Source of the DNA: Pachyseris speciosa
Lineage: Eukaryota; Cnidaria; Anthozoa; Scleractinia; Pachyseridae
DNA: 64,000 nt
NCBI GenBank assembly: GCA_016490735.1
Contig: JAEMWC010001006.1
Coordinates: forward strand, 89,501 to 153,500
Reading direction: 5' to 3'
Shown here: in pieces, positions 12,205 to 21,986 of the stretch
Layout of the letters: the number at the start of each line of letters is the position of its first letter
Position numbering within the stretch: the stretch's first letter is position 1
Program-made: the position numbers and the translations under genes
The notes under the pieces: generated by a model
What the model was told of the DNA's origin: nothing
Database searches by the model: none
Seen by the model: only the letters and a program-made list of their open reading frames with translations

Positions 12205-12911
12205 CTAGAAATACCAAAGACATTATATATCCCTTGGGCTGCGGGAGCTATCGCGCGTACATTTTTGTCACGTGACGTTTCTAGCTCACATGGAATGAAG
12301 TTTGTTTAAAATTGCAGATTATACCCGAGGAAACAAAAGGAATAAACAACTGTCGCTCTATGACAGGCATATCAGCGTGTAGCGGAAGTAAATATTCCTG
12401 ACATAAACTTCGAGCCAACTTGTCATTTTTTCCAAACGTGGATTACGGTCTGGTTAAAAGTACAAATCTAGGTTGAACCCGCTTATTTAACAGGCTTCGA
12501 ATCTCACTATTATGGGAATCGAAACTAAATGCAACTAGCTCCCTTCTTAGATATGACTACAGTTTTCTGTGGAGTTTACATTATCGCTTTAATGGTAACA
12601 GTACCTGTATATTTTTCATTAGGGGGAGCAGGGTTGGCGTAGTGGTGAGAGCGCTCGCCTTCCACCAATGTGTCCCGGGTTCGATTCCCGGACTCGGCCT
12701 CATAAGTTGGCTGAGTTTGTTGGTTCTCTACTCTGCTCCGAGAGGTTTTTCTCCGGGTACTCCGGTTTTCCACTCTCCCCAAAAACCAACATTTGATTTG
12801 ATTTGATTTATTTGGAGTTGATTTGATTTAGTCTCCCCAATTAGTACAGCATCTGTGCTCAGCTAGATATATTTGAGACTTAAATAAAGTGATTATTATT
12901 AGGAACGGTAC
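12205..12911 (-). other. GPCR intron carrying a SINE
   Basis: The minus-strand intron begins GTACCG directly after CTACAG at 12,912 and ends TTTCTAG at 12,205. It holds a tRNA-derived SINE whose 3' end comes to within about a dozen bases of the donor. Confidence 0.7.
12624..12898 (+). mobile_element. tRNA-derived SINE
   Basis: The 5' part is tRNA-like, with an A box TGGCGTAGTGG and a B box GGTTCGATTCC at the usual separation. A conserved-looking body (CCGAGAGGTTTTTCTCCGGG, then TACTCCGGTTTTCC) follows, and then a tail with TTTGATTTGATT repeats and a final AATAAAGTGATTATT. No cloverleaf-complete functional tRNA is claimed. It lies antisense in the GPCR intron, and ATTAGG flanks both ends as a possible short target duplication. 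Confidence 0.8.
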
Positions 12912-13121
12912 CTGTAGAGAGTTGAGGGTGGTGAAGATGTACTGAAAGACGAGACCAGCATCAGTGACGCTTAGAATGCCAAACACCCACGTCATTCCAA
13001 GGAGAGGGAAAAGAACCACGCATGCCTTGGTGCCTTGTCTTATTTTCCCAATCTCTGATGATTCGTTGCTCTGCATCTTTAGGATTTCGCGTAGCACTAA
13101 ACCAAGGAGCACCGCATTTAT
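12912..13121 (-). CDS. Adhesion-type GPCR, exon for TM5 end through TM7 start
   Basis: A 70-codon open exon between an acceptor (GTTCTCAG) at 13,122 and a donor (CAG/GTACCG) at 12,912. It encodes INAVLLGLVLREILKMQ (end of TM5 and loop 3), then TM6 (ACVVLFPLLGMTWVFGILS) and the start of TM7 (FQYIFTTLNSLQ). The TM6 pattern L-L-G-x-T-W-x-F-G is diagnostic of adhesion-class seven-transmembrane receptors. Exon phase 0 at both ends agrees with the flanking exons. The N-terminal GAIN and ligand-binding parts are not visible in this window. Confidence 0.85.
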
Positions 13122-14478
13122 CTGAGAACAGTAATTGCAGTTACCGCATTTACTTTTTTGACGTGGAAAGCTTCTTTTCTAATTTTTGTTGGCTCGTGAA
13201 TTTCTAAAGATTGGGCAAAAACCGCGACCACGAAAACTATATTTAAAGGCTATGATTTCAACGAAATGATGATGTAACTTTTTAAACTTTAAATATGACA
13301 CAAAACAACTTTAGGACAAACGTCCTCACCATAAGTTCAAGTTGTTTGACGCCATGCATTGTCACGTGACCTGTTAAGGCTATGTTTAGCTCAACATGCT
13401 ATTTGACAAAATGGCACCACTTTTAATTGCTTTCTTGAGGCTGCGATTGGTGTTATAGTGTGCAATTGGTTGCAGAAACGTCATTTCTATGGCTGGACAT
13501 TTTAAGTTAATTTTATAAAACTATTTACACTGTCAATACAATATTGAACAAAGCCCGGGCACTGATGTTTTGCCGTTTACTTAGGGAGATATTTCGTAGC
13601 AATTTCTTTAAATGATCGTTGATATAAACTGGTGCCATTTCTCAATGAAGTTTTTTTAATATGAAGTGGCCGTAATAAATCACGTAACCTTATTTGCATA
13701 TCATGTGACGTTTAATTACATCTTGTTTTAAGCTTAACAATTTGTTCAAGTTATGCTGTTAGATGTTTTAATCCTCAAAATTTAGACAACCCTAACTATT
13801 TTTAGAGGAATTTGAAAGAAGGCCCATGCCTTAATTTCCTTAAGCTCCTTGATTTCTGATTAGTCGCCATCTTGCATCCAACGTGTTTTATTTCAAGACT
13901 TAAAGAAAGAAGCCAAACATGCCACACTGTTACTAGAAACGAACTGAAGAACTCTGAAACTCTGAAACTCTGGGTTGCACTATTTTCATTTCTGAGCTTT
14001 GGGAGAAAAACCTTCCACAACAACCTTCACTATGAAAACAAAACTCGGAAGCAATACGGCACTTGCAAAACTGTCTTCTTGAAGATCTAAAAAATATTCT
14101 TGTTGCATTTATGTATAAGCGCCAAAACGAGAACTCTGGTATTATTTCTGGTAGACCACCATTTTGTATTTCTCAGTTGCTTCCCAGCCTGTGAGAACCG
14201 TCTTAAAATAATAAACATCAATAAAAATAGCTGCAGAAGCAATTAAAATTTTCCGCATGAAATATATGGTGTTGTTTTCTTACACATGAATGAAAAAAAA
14301 ATAAAAACAAACAAACAAACAAACCAAAACAAAACAAAACAAAACAAAAAACCGCATGAGCGTCAAAAGCCAGTGCATGCACTTTATATCCCCCGGTAAA
14401 CTAGTGTTACATTCTCCCTTTCTTTCTCTCATGTTTGCGGTAGAAGCAGAGAAAAAAGGTCCGCACCAGGCATTCCAC
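13122..14478 (-). other. GPCR intron, nothing else recognised
   Basis: Non-coding sequence between two receptor exons on the minus strand. It contains an AAAC/AAAAC simple repeat at about 14,296-14,350. Open frames here are short and lack similarity. Confidence 0.5.
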
Positions 14479-14533
14479 AAGGACAGGAGTGACAAAGGTC
14501 CAGATAAGGTTGTTAGTGAAGGAAATCCAGCAA
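14479..14533 (-). CDS. Adhesion-type GPCR, short exon for extracellular loop 2 and TM5 start
   Basis: Behind a polypyrimidine tract and TTCTGTAG at 14,534, the minus strand encodes CWISFTNNLIWTFVTPVL. This is the conserved C-W-x-S...W-x-F-x-x-P-V block linking loop 2 and TM5 in adhesion GPCRs. A GT donor after CTT at 14,479 gives an exon of one completing base plus 18 codons, in phase with the next exon. The donor choice is inference. TM1-TM4 exons are not visible between here and element A, so they should lie to the right of the inserted elements if the gene is intact. Confidence 0.65.
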
Positions 14534-14851
14534 CTACAGAAAAAAAAGAGAGAGTTGATTACAATTTGGACATCCTGACTTTACATTAAATATTTAATTA
14601 CTTTCAAAAGCACACTCTATACGGAACATTGACGTCCATACCTGCAAAATTGTTTCCAAAGTAGTTAACTTCCTATGTTTTTAGAATGATGTTTCACAAG
14701 CGCTTATCGAATACGACAGCCAAGTCGAGACTTATTATATCTAATATCATTACTATGACCGGCTAAAAGTTCATTTAATCCTAAAGTTGTCAATTAAAAT
14801 AAATGAATATGGATTCCATTATATGACTCTCTTGCCGTGTTCTTGATAACA

Positions 14852-15177
14852 AGTAGTATAGTAGTTGGGGGTACCAGATCATAAAATGATCTGTTACCAA
14901 ACCCAACTACTATACTACTATCTGATGATACAATTCGATGATTTCAACATTTTGATCTCGTAGTTTGGAATCTATAGTTTATTAAAAATGCGTGACTTTC
15001 TCGGAAAATTACCTTCTTGGAAAAACAGTACTTGGGGGTACCAGCGCATTTTTACACATGATGGATTTAATTTATTTTATAGGGGGTATCAGTGCATTTT
15101 TACATTTGATGAAATCTATAGTTTACAAAAAATGCGTGACTTTCTCGGAAAAATCACCAAGCGTGACATTCTCGGAA
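14852..15177 (+). repeat. Element A left terminal inverted repeat
   Basis: Matches the reverse complement of 32,555-32,881 with only about seven differences over some 326 bp. The outermost 68 bp (14,852-14,919) form an imperfect palindrome whose outer 18-bp arms are perfect. Further in, a block of about 143 bp containing AATGCGTGACTTTCTCGG is present twice (near 14,970 and 15,113). A 27-bp unit AATCACCAAGCGTGACATTC continues past the TIR edge at about 15,179. Open frames across the TIR exist at both ends and are repeats, not supported genes. Confidence 0.93.
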
Positions 15178-16017
15178 GAATCACCAAGCGTGACATTCTC
15201 GGAAAAATTACCTTTGAATTTGTTGAAGCAATTAAAGATGCAGAAAAAAAATAGCAAAACTGGTGGCCACCAGAACCTCTCATGAGGGACTTAATTTGGA
15301 ATTTGAATCACCACCCGTCCCTCATGAGAGGTTTTTTTTTGTTTTTTGAATTCCCACCTCCACACCATCAGAGCACTGTTATTTATGTTTTTCCCACCTC
15401 CACTCCGCTCTGGCCCTATCAGACCCTCTTAGGGCTAAGTATTTATTTAATTGTTTTTTCACCCTCCGGCTTGAGGTTGAACCGGCACTTCTGACAAGCC
15501 TAAGCTCGAATATAGCTCTACCCAACAACCCGACACCATCCCAGGGTGATTTTTTGTGTGTTTTTAACCCATGGAATAACGGCGGGGGTTTTCGTTATTC
15601 GATGGGGTGGCTTGTATACATTTCGCTAACGAAAGGCCCCCGCTTTTTCCAATCGTTAGATACTTTGTATACAAGCCACACTTTATCTGTGTAAAAAAAC
15701 CCTTTTATATGCGTTTGTATTTTCATGTTTATGCTTGTGGTACATAAATGAAATTTTCAAAGATAAAAATTAATACGCATGTGTAAAAAGCGAAAAATCT
15801 AGAATCCCCTAAACATAGTGACGTAGTTTGATGACTCATTCGAAAGGGAACCCCCCCCCCCAACAAATGTTCCTGTCTCATATGCTAATTCTTCGGGTAA
15901 AGGGTCAGAAAAAGGGCAGTATTTTAAATTAAATATACAACAAAACTCGCAATACTATCCTGAACTAGGTAAATCAGCGGGTTTGAGGCGATAAAAACAC
16001 CGCAACAGCTGAACTTT
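15178..16017. other. Element A left non-coding segment with hairpins
   Basis: No gene recognised. It holds a strong hairpin, AACCTCTCATGAGGGAC (15,271-15,287) with its complement at about 15,314-15,330 followed by a run of T, which looks like a factor-independent terminator. A second inverted pair, GTGGCTTGTATAC (about 15,606) and GTATACAAGCCAC (about 15,669), is also present. The segment lies just past the 3' end of the leftward PolB gene. Confidence 0.55.
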
Positions 16018-19000
16018 TTAGATTTTATAATGTCCGTATGCATAGCTTGTCACGCCATTATCATGAATATACCGCTTATCATCGAAACAGCTGAGTGATA
16101 CTTTATTTATCTCATAACTTCCTAGTTGATGGTTTTGGCTTCTGATTGTTTTCATTCTATGATGCAACTGTTTATTATCAAATAGTGTCTCTTTATAATT
16201 TTCATGTTTGATGTTATTCTTAATAATATTCTTCTTAATTCCTTTAGCAGTCTTCCCTCCTTTTTGGTTGTCTTTCATATAGCTATACATTTTAGATCGT
16301 AGACCGATGAATTCACAAAATGGAACTCCTGCAGCCTCATCTTTGAATTTACCAATTACTTTTTTATTCGTCTTATCGAAATATGGAGAGTATTCTGGGT
16401 AGTCGCTGTTGTCAAATTTATTTTTATCCTTCCAGAAATTTCTATAGACGTCTTCGGTTTCCATTTCATAGGTCAAACTGTCTGTGTCTGTGAAGAGCAG
16501 CTTCGCCTTGTTTCCGTACTTCTCTTTAATGTAGTTGTAATGGAAATCATACATCAGTGTCTTGCTCAAATCCAAGATACACATCCCCACATATGCCGGC
16601 CTGTTTAGGGTGAGTGTTTCTTTAATCTTATGCACAGCTACCAAATTTTCATTGAAGATTTTACTGCTAACATATGTCGGCTTAGCAGCCATTTTTAATA
16701 GTTTCTTTTCATCGGTGACTAATCTGACGTCTACTCGCTTTCTGAGGTTTTCCATCGTTTTTTCCGAAGACTGAATTGTTCATGAGTTTGAAGAAGTCTT
16801 TCTCAAAGCCATTTTTAGCATTAGTTCTTTTCTGAGTGTTGAAATTAATATCTTGCTTCAACCATGCGGACTGATTGAACTCTAGAACTCGATGGACTTT
16901 AGTTATTTTCAAACCGAGATCAGTGTATAATTGGAGGTTCCTATAATGGAGCACGTATTTTTCTTTGTTACTCAATGTTGGTATTAGTTTATGTACCAGA
17001 CCAGTTGATATTTTATATTTCTTCGCGATGTTTTTAAGAAGATCATGCAATTCTTCAGGATATTTCATGTCAACTTCAAGTATCAAACCTTTGTTGCTAT
17101 CTTCTTGGTACTTTGCTAGGTCTAACTTGCTGATCTGCTTTTCTGTCAACCATTTGAAACCACCGGTTGGAAATATTGCCTCATAGCCCAACCGTATAGA
17201 TTATTAGCATCGAGATACATGATGTACTTCGAGGGCGCCTTCTCATCGTATTCTTTCATGTATTTATTGTTTGCTCTTCCATATCGGTTTGCTATATAAC
17301 TGATTCCTCCACGCATACCCTTTTCAATGAATTGAAACATGTCAATATCAACCATAAGCTCTAGTTTAATGTCAGTCATTTTAAGCATAGCATCCCACGA
17401 AAGCCCTGGAGACGTGAAATAATGACATGGGTCCAGTTTGTAGTATTCAAGACATGTTTTCCTGAAGTTTTCGAATACATCAGCTAACAGAAGGATGTCT
17501 GATTTAAGGTACAGGTCATGATACTCACCCATATTTTTTGAGAGAGAATGTATTCCACACATTCTGGGCATGTGTATAGTCTTCATCATTTATATGTTCA
17601 TCATTTAATATGCTGTAAAAGTCTTCTTTTGTTGGTAGCTTTTCATTGAATTTATCGAAACTGTCCATGTAGTCATATGGATAAACTCCTTTTTGTGACA
17701 TTAAATCAAGATCATTACCCTTGAACTCTTGAGAGGTGTATTTTAATGACTCTTTCGGTAGATTACTGACCAGTTTTTCCAAACTAGAGCTCATGAATTG
17801 GAAACTATCAATAAATGTTAGGTGATTACCAAGCATGAAAGCCATATACTTCTCCATGTTGTTACGTATAGCATTGACTGCCATTTGACACTTTTCACCT
17901 TTCTTATTTGTGTAAGTGTGTTTCTTAACAATGGCTCCAATCTCTTGCATTATGAAATGACTATCATAACCTCTCAAATTATGGAATATAACAGGTATTT
18001 TTATTTCTTCTGGGTTTACTCTGAGCTTTATATTACATTCTTGATGGGCAGAGCCTCTGTATTTACCAGTGATATGGCAAATTTTTTATTGCAAATGTGG
18101 CATTCTTTGGCTTTTTGAAATTCCTCCTCATTATCTTTTGTCATTCTCAGTGGTTTGTTGAATTCCTTTTTCATGATATTTTTGCAATATTTTACTTCCT
18201 CCAGCATAGCTTCCATAAATTTGTAAACGGCTTTTTCACCTCTGTATATTTGTGTTTGTTTCGTGTATTTGTCATCATAACAACAAACCAATTTGTAGCC
18301 ATATCCACAGTCTGTATGCTTCTGATAAGCCTCTGTATATGATTTGTTATTATTGGGTTGACAACCGTGTATTTTTTCAGTGATAGCTTCAAAATCAGCA
18401 TATATCACAAATGGTATTGGTTGTTGTTTATGAAAATTATTGAATTTCAGTGTATTATTGTTCTTATCAGGCATTTTAATAGCCTGAGTGCCATTCACTT
18501 GAATACAATTATCTTTATGATCATTCAGGACCCTTTCATAGCTAAAACACTGCAAACAATGCATGCAGAAATGCTTTCTTTCCTTTTGTCTCGTCTGATT
18601 GTACATTAACTTGTTAAAATCTTTGATCAACACATAGTGTTTGTTTTCATTTTCTGTTATCAGAAGGAGATTCATACAGTCTTCATATTTTTCTTTTGAA
18701 ACGTATATTGGATATGTTTGTTTATCGTCATAACCGAAAACATTAATGTTGATCTAATTTTGCTTTTCTATTTTATTGTACTGCTTGGTGGTTACTGGGA
18801 ATTCAATCCCTGTAAATCCAATTTTCCAATGTATTGTTTGTCTGATTTTTTAATCCTCTGTGGGTATTTCTCTTGTGGGTTCAAGTGTCTGATGTGACAC
18901 CATCGGAAACATTCATTATCCTAATTTTTCAAGTTAATTAAACCTTTGGCACTATTTCGTAATTCTACTGGTAGTTTGATATATGAGGAGCCTTTCATTG

Positions 19001-19712
19001 GTTGATATTTCACCACATTGAGGTAATGACTATCAACAGATTCGATTGTCCAACCTGACCCCTCAGAAACCCAAACTGCAATCTTATTTATTATTTGTTG
19101 TTTTGACACTTGTAATGATTCATTGATCTCTGGATTGTTTATGATTGTTTCAGCTTGACTATTGAAATATGCGGTTTTGAATTCTATTTCTCCGTCAGTC
19201 ATTTTTGCAAATGTTACCTTGAGTGTTTCAACAAATTTCAGTCCTTTCATTTCATTTAACACATTTTTTATATGATATGCAATAGCCATTCTTGTGTTTA
19301 GTAGTTGCTCTAGCGGGTCTTTGTCATTTTTTATGTCAATTTCATAAGACTTTGTGTATCCTTTCAGAGCTTTCTCTGTTTGCTCTATCTTAGTTCTGGG
19401 TGCTGGCACAGGTCTCTGCACTGGCTTTTTAGTTCTGGGTGCAGGCGTTGGTTTGTCTCTAAACTCTAATGGCGGAAGAATTATGTTGTTTTCATAATCT
19501 TGAACCATTTGTTTTACACTCCTTCGGGGTGCTGGCACTGGTCTCTGTACAGGCTTGGTATCATCTAACACTATAATCTTAGGCTTCTTCTGTTGCTTTA
19601 ATAGCAATTCGATGAGTTTAGATTTGCTAAGTTTTTTCAGATTTTTTAAATCCATTCTTATATTATAATTAGATTTTATTTTTGACAATTTATTGTATTT
19701 ATCTATAGTCAT
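16018..19712 (-). pseudogene. Element A DNA polymerase B (protein-primed Maverick type), multiply frameshifted
   Basis: Reading leftward, the gene is spread over at least six open segments: 19,712-18,921, 18,675-18,028, 17,977-17,525, 17,589-17,146, 17,191-16,709 and 16,755-16,018. The N-terminus has a LSKSKLIELL motif and PxPAPR repeats. A Cys/His cluster (CMHC...C) and exonuclease motif I (YADFEAI) follow. Polymerase motif A is YLDANNLYGWAM, motif B is LMNNSVFGK and motif C is FTDTDSLTY. An in-frame TAG near 18,920 interrupts the conserved KGLIN segment, and the other breaks are frameshifts. The order and spacing match canonical Maverick polymerases of about 1,200 residues, so the gene was complete and is now inactive. 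The product would have replicated the linear element from its ends. Confidence 0.92.
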
Positions 19713-19749
19713 TATTTCTTTAAATATTTTTTTTATATATTCGAAAAAT

Positions 19750-20073
19750 TCAAGTGATCCAAATACTGGATCCTTTGAACTGTATTTCCTTTTTTGGATT
19801 ATTAATCTTTATCACTCTTGATGCATCATCTTTACGTGCTCCATTCATTGCAAAATTGATGTCTCTCTCATCAACAGCTGACATCATACTTTTAATGTGC
19901 TTCTTTGTTTTCAGGTGACACCATTTTCCAGCAAGTGTGTAATTTCTTCCTGTCTTACAAATGTCGCAATACCATTCTTTATTTAACATATAGTTGGTCC
20001 TTTGTTTTCTTCTTTCTTCATCACTTTTAACTCTTGGCCTTCCACGACCTCTTTTAACATTCTTATTCTCCAT
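19750..20073 (-). CDS. AT-hook plus C2H2-type zinc-finger protein (element A)
   Basis: A 107-residue basic protein. Residues 7-13 are an AT-hook (KRGRGRP), and a zinc finger CDICKTGRNYTL...H..TKKH follows at about residues 36-60. Element B encodes a shorter homologue at 42,132-42,335 with the same hook and finger. A DNA-binding role at the element, such as a transcription or replication accessory, is inferred. The gene sits between PolB and the Bro-N protein on the same strand, and the upstream sequence contains CTATAGA rather than the spaced TCTA motif of capsid genes. The C-terminal 40 residues have no equivalent in B. Confidence 0.75.
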   Translation of the reverse strand: MENKNVKRGRGRPRVKSDEERRKQRTNYMLNKEWYCDICKTGRNYTLAGKWCHLKTKKHIKSMMSAVDERDINFAMNGARKDDASRVIKINNPKKEIQFKGSSIWIT

Positions 20074-20136
20074 ATGTAATAACTATAGATTTGTTTTTAA
20101 ATATGTTTTTTGATATAGCCGGAAATAATATCTTCT

Positions 20137-20934
20137 TCATTTATTTTTATGTATGTATTTTAAATGGTTATTCAATGTTTCTGATGACTTGAATTTTCTT
20201 GAGCATTTGTTGCATTTGATCCTAACCCCATCAAAATAATGGATTACTTCTTTCAGTATTTCATCATAGTCATTGCTAATTAACACTTTGAAATTGTTGT
20301 TTTGATACTCTTGAAGCATCATTTTTTGATCAACAGATAATTTCCCATTGCCTTTTGGGTTTTTGAATTCAATAGCAAAGCCTGAATACACTTTATGTAG
20401 ATTTTGAATGATCAGATCAGGTGAACCTTTTTGATAACCCATGTTATAAGATCTCAATCTCATGTCACTATTTATTTGGTTTTCACCTAGTGATGCATTT
20501 AAAAGTGCTTTTGGATGGTGGTTTCTTATATAGTTAACCACTTTTTTATGTAAGTCATACTCTGTCTGTATATTGAAAGTTAACATTTTAAAAGGTTTGT
20601 GCTCATACCGACCAGTTTTCCTGATTGATGGTAAAACCTCTTTTGTCACCCATCGTTTGAATTCCTTTGCTTTATCCATGTCAGATCTCAAAATGAGGCT
20701 ATAAAAACCGGATTCATTTATGTAAATCACATGGTCATTTTTTGGGGGGAACGGATTGTTCCCCCTAGATTTGAGGTCGTTTAATGTGATTTTATCTTCA
20801 GAATCAACATGATCACGAATAGCTTTGCGAGTGTTTGTATACTTTAAGATTTTAGCAACAGTCTGGGCTCTGAACCATATGTCATCATCCTTATTGATGA
20901 TATTCAGTTTAGTTTCTTCATAAGTGAAAGGCAT
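20137..20934 (-). CDS. Bro-N / VRR-NUC-like nuclease / C2H2 protein (element A)
   Basis: The start is set at the ATG giving MPFTYEETKLNI (20,934), because the 19 upstream residues have no homology. About residues 1-105 are a Bro-N (BRO/KilA-N-type) DNA-binding domain with WFRAQTVAKIL and the ESGFYSLILRS and AKEFKRWVTKEVLPSIRKTG signatures. About residues 120-230 resemble a PD-(D/E)xK VRR-NUC nuclease (GSPDLII, then FAIEFKNPKGNGKLS with Q downstream). The C-terminus is a C2H2 finger CNKCSRKFKSSETLNNHLKYIH. Bro-N domains are common in large DNA viruses and phages. Element B keeps only the nuclease part at 42,385-42,783. The catalytic residues look intact. Confidence 0.8.
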   Translation of the reverse strand: MPFTYEETKLNIINKDDDIWFRAQTVAKILKYTNTRKAIRDHVDSEDKITLNDLKSRGNNPFPPKNDHVIYINESGFYSLILRSDMDKAKEFKRWVTKEVLPSIRKTGRYEHKPFKMLTFNIQTEYDLHKKVVNYIRNHHPKALLNASLGENQINSDMRLRSYNMGYQKGSPDLIIQNLHKVYSGFAIEFKNPKGNGKLSVDQKMMLQEYQNNNFKVLISNDYDEILKEVIHYFDGVRIKCNKCSRKFKSSETLNNHLKYIHKNK

Positions 20935-21062
20935 AATATATAATGATATATTATTCCATTTAATTGAACGCAGTGAGATAGCCAGAAACAATCATATCTT
21001 TTGCTACCGTGAGCAAATAACAGTATTTACTGTACCTTCTGATATATATACATTAGACAATT

Positions 21063-21147
21063 TCATATATCTTTTAAATCCTTGATGGGTATCCAACTGT
21101 TAAATTCATCACTGTATCCCTTCCACTTCACCAAAGGGAAAGGCAAG
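21063..21147 (-). pseudogene. Element A integrase remnant (last residues of the chromodomain)
   Basis: Only about 25 codons of the integrase C-terminus survive (LVKWKGYSDEFNSWIPIKDL, then stop), matching the end of the element B integrase at 42,916. The catalytic core and the rest of the gene are gone. Immediately upstream the sequence switches to the N-terminal part of the PLA2-domain gene. The switch marks a deletion of about 1.35 kb relative to B, with a short filler (GGGAAAGGCAA) at the joint. Confidence 0.85.
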
Positions 21148-21282
21148 GGAAAGTCCTTTATCAATCAATTGCTTTTGCAGCTTTGGATTTCTCATTGCTT
21201 CAGAAGCATAATATCTCCCCATTTCAACACCTTTCTTCGCTAAATAAAGGACTCCATGTTCCAAAAATCCTGTTAGTGCCAT
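21109..21282 (-). pseudogene. Element A truncated PLA2-domain gene
   Basis: The first 46 or so codons (starting MALTGFLEHGVLYLAKKG) are nearly identical to the start of the element B gene at 43,836-44,474. The frame then runs across the deletion joint into integrase sequence in the wrong frame and stops at 21,109. All of the calcium-loop and HD catalytic region is missing. Confidence 0.85.
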
Positions 21283-21296
21283 ATCTGCCGCTGAAT

Positions 21297-21482
21297 CTAG
21301 TATGCCCGCCCCTTCAGACGGGCCAATCCGTTTCCCAGTCTCTTGACGAATTTAGTCTTTGTGATTCCACACTCAGCACAAGTGCATTTCATCATAGTTC
21401 GACCATTTTTTGTCTTTTGATATCTTTCACTTCCTGGCACACATTCAGTGATTTTCTTCTGTTTAACGCAATATGATTTCAT
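21297..21482 (-). CDS. Small basic cysteine protein (element A)
   Basis: A 61-residue protein starting MKSYCVKQKKITEC and containing KCTCAECGITKTKF, so four cysteines plus one near each end may bind zinc. The element B orthologue at 44,519-44,677 is 52 residues. The gene overlaps the start of the PLA2-domain frame. Its TAGA (TCTA on the coding strand) lies 7 nt upstream of the ATG. The function is unknown. Position among virion genes suggests a small structural or DNA-condensing protein, which is inference only. Confidence 0.65.
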   Translation of the reverse strand: MKSYCVKQKKITECVPGSERYQKTKNGRTMMKCTCAECGITKTKFVKRLGNGLARLKGRAY

Positions 21483-21498
21483 ATATCATTAGATTATA

Positions 21499-21813
21499 TT
21501 AAATACCCAATTCTTTATTAATTTTTGCAAGTTTGGTATTTATATCTTTTCTTTTTTCGATACTCTCTGCTGCTTCTTTCCTAATCTGTTCATTTCTGAC
21601 TTTGTTCTTGCTGAACTGTATCTCATTTTTGAGTTTTCTGAGTGCGGCATTGTTTTTAATTCTTTCAGAAATCAATTTCTGTCTTTTTCTGCCAAGGTCT
21701 TTTGGTGATCCTGCAGAATCAAGAATACGTGTGTATCTGACTTGTTTCCTCTTTACACATTCTTTCATCGAGCAATTTTTCTTTGTCTTGTCAAGACCAC
21801 AAGTGCAATTCAT
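21499..21813 (-). CDS. Unrecognised lysine-rich, helical protein (element A only)
   Basis: A 104-residue protein with a cysteine-containing N-terminus (MNCTCGLDKTKKNCSMKEC), then a long charged helix-forming region rich in K, R, E and I to the end. No family is recognised and element B has no counterpart at this position. Cysteine pattern and basic character recall the adjacent 61-residue protein, so it may be a diverged and extended paralogue. The start follows a TAACAT stretch like neighbouring genes. Confidence 0.55.
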   Translation of the reverse strand: MNCTCGLDKTKKNCSMKECVKRKQVRYTRILDSAGSPKDLGRKRQKLISERIKNNAALRKLKNEIQFSKNKVRNEQIRKEAAESIEKRKDINTKLAKINKELGI

Positions 21814-21882
21814 ATGTTATTACATTATATAAAATCCATGTCTTCTTCAAGACAATCCTTTTTTAATTTTATCATGATAGTT

Positions 21883-21975
21883 TCATTTGGTTCTGCTGTG
21901 AATATTTTCTTTCTTTGTCCTTCTGAAAGGTTCACATTCAGTCACCTTCTTCTGTTTGACACAGCATGATTTCAT
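21883..21975 (-). pseudogene. Partial duplicate of the small cysteine protein gene
   Basis: A 30-codon frame begins MKSCCVKQKKVTECEP, repeating the start of the gene at 21,297-21,482, then diverges and stops. It appears to be a truncated tandem copy left between the 104-residue gene and the protease. Confidence 0.6.
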
Positions 21976-21986
21976 ATACATATCAG

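Noticed and set aside
12640..12705. Possible functional tRNA gene
   Set aside because: A and B boxes are present but the cloverleaf arms and 3' end are degenerate and continue into a SINE body.
14988..15285. Two overlapping open frames of 88-97 codons in the element A left TIR, with relatives in the right TIR
   Set aside because: They follow the internal direct repeats of the TIR, occur in two frames at once and at both ends, and resemble no protein.
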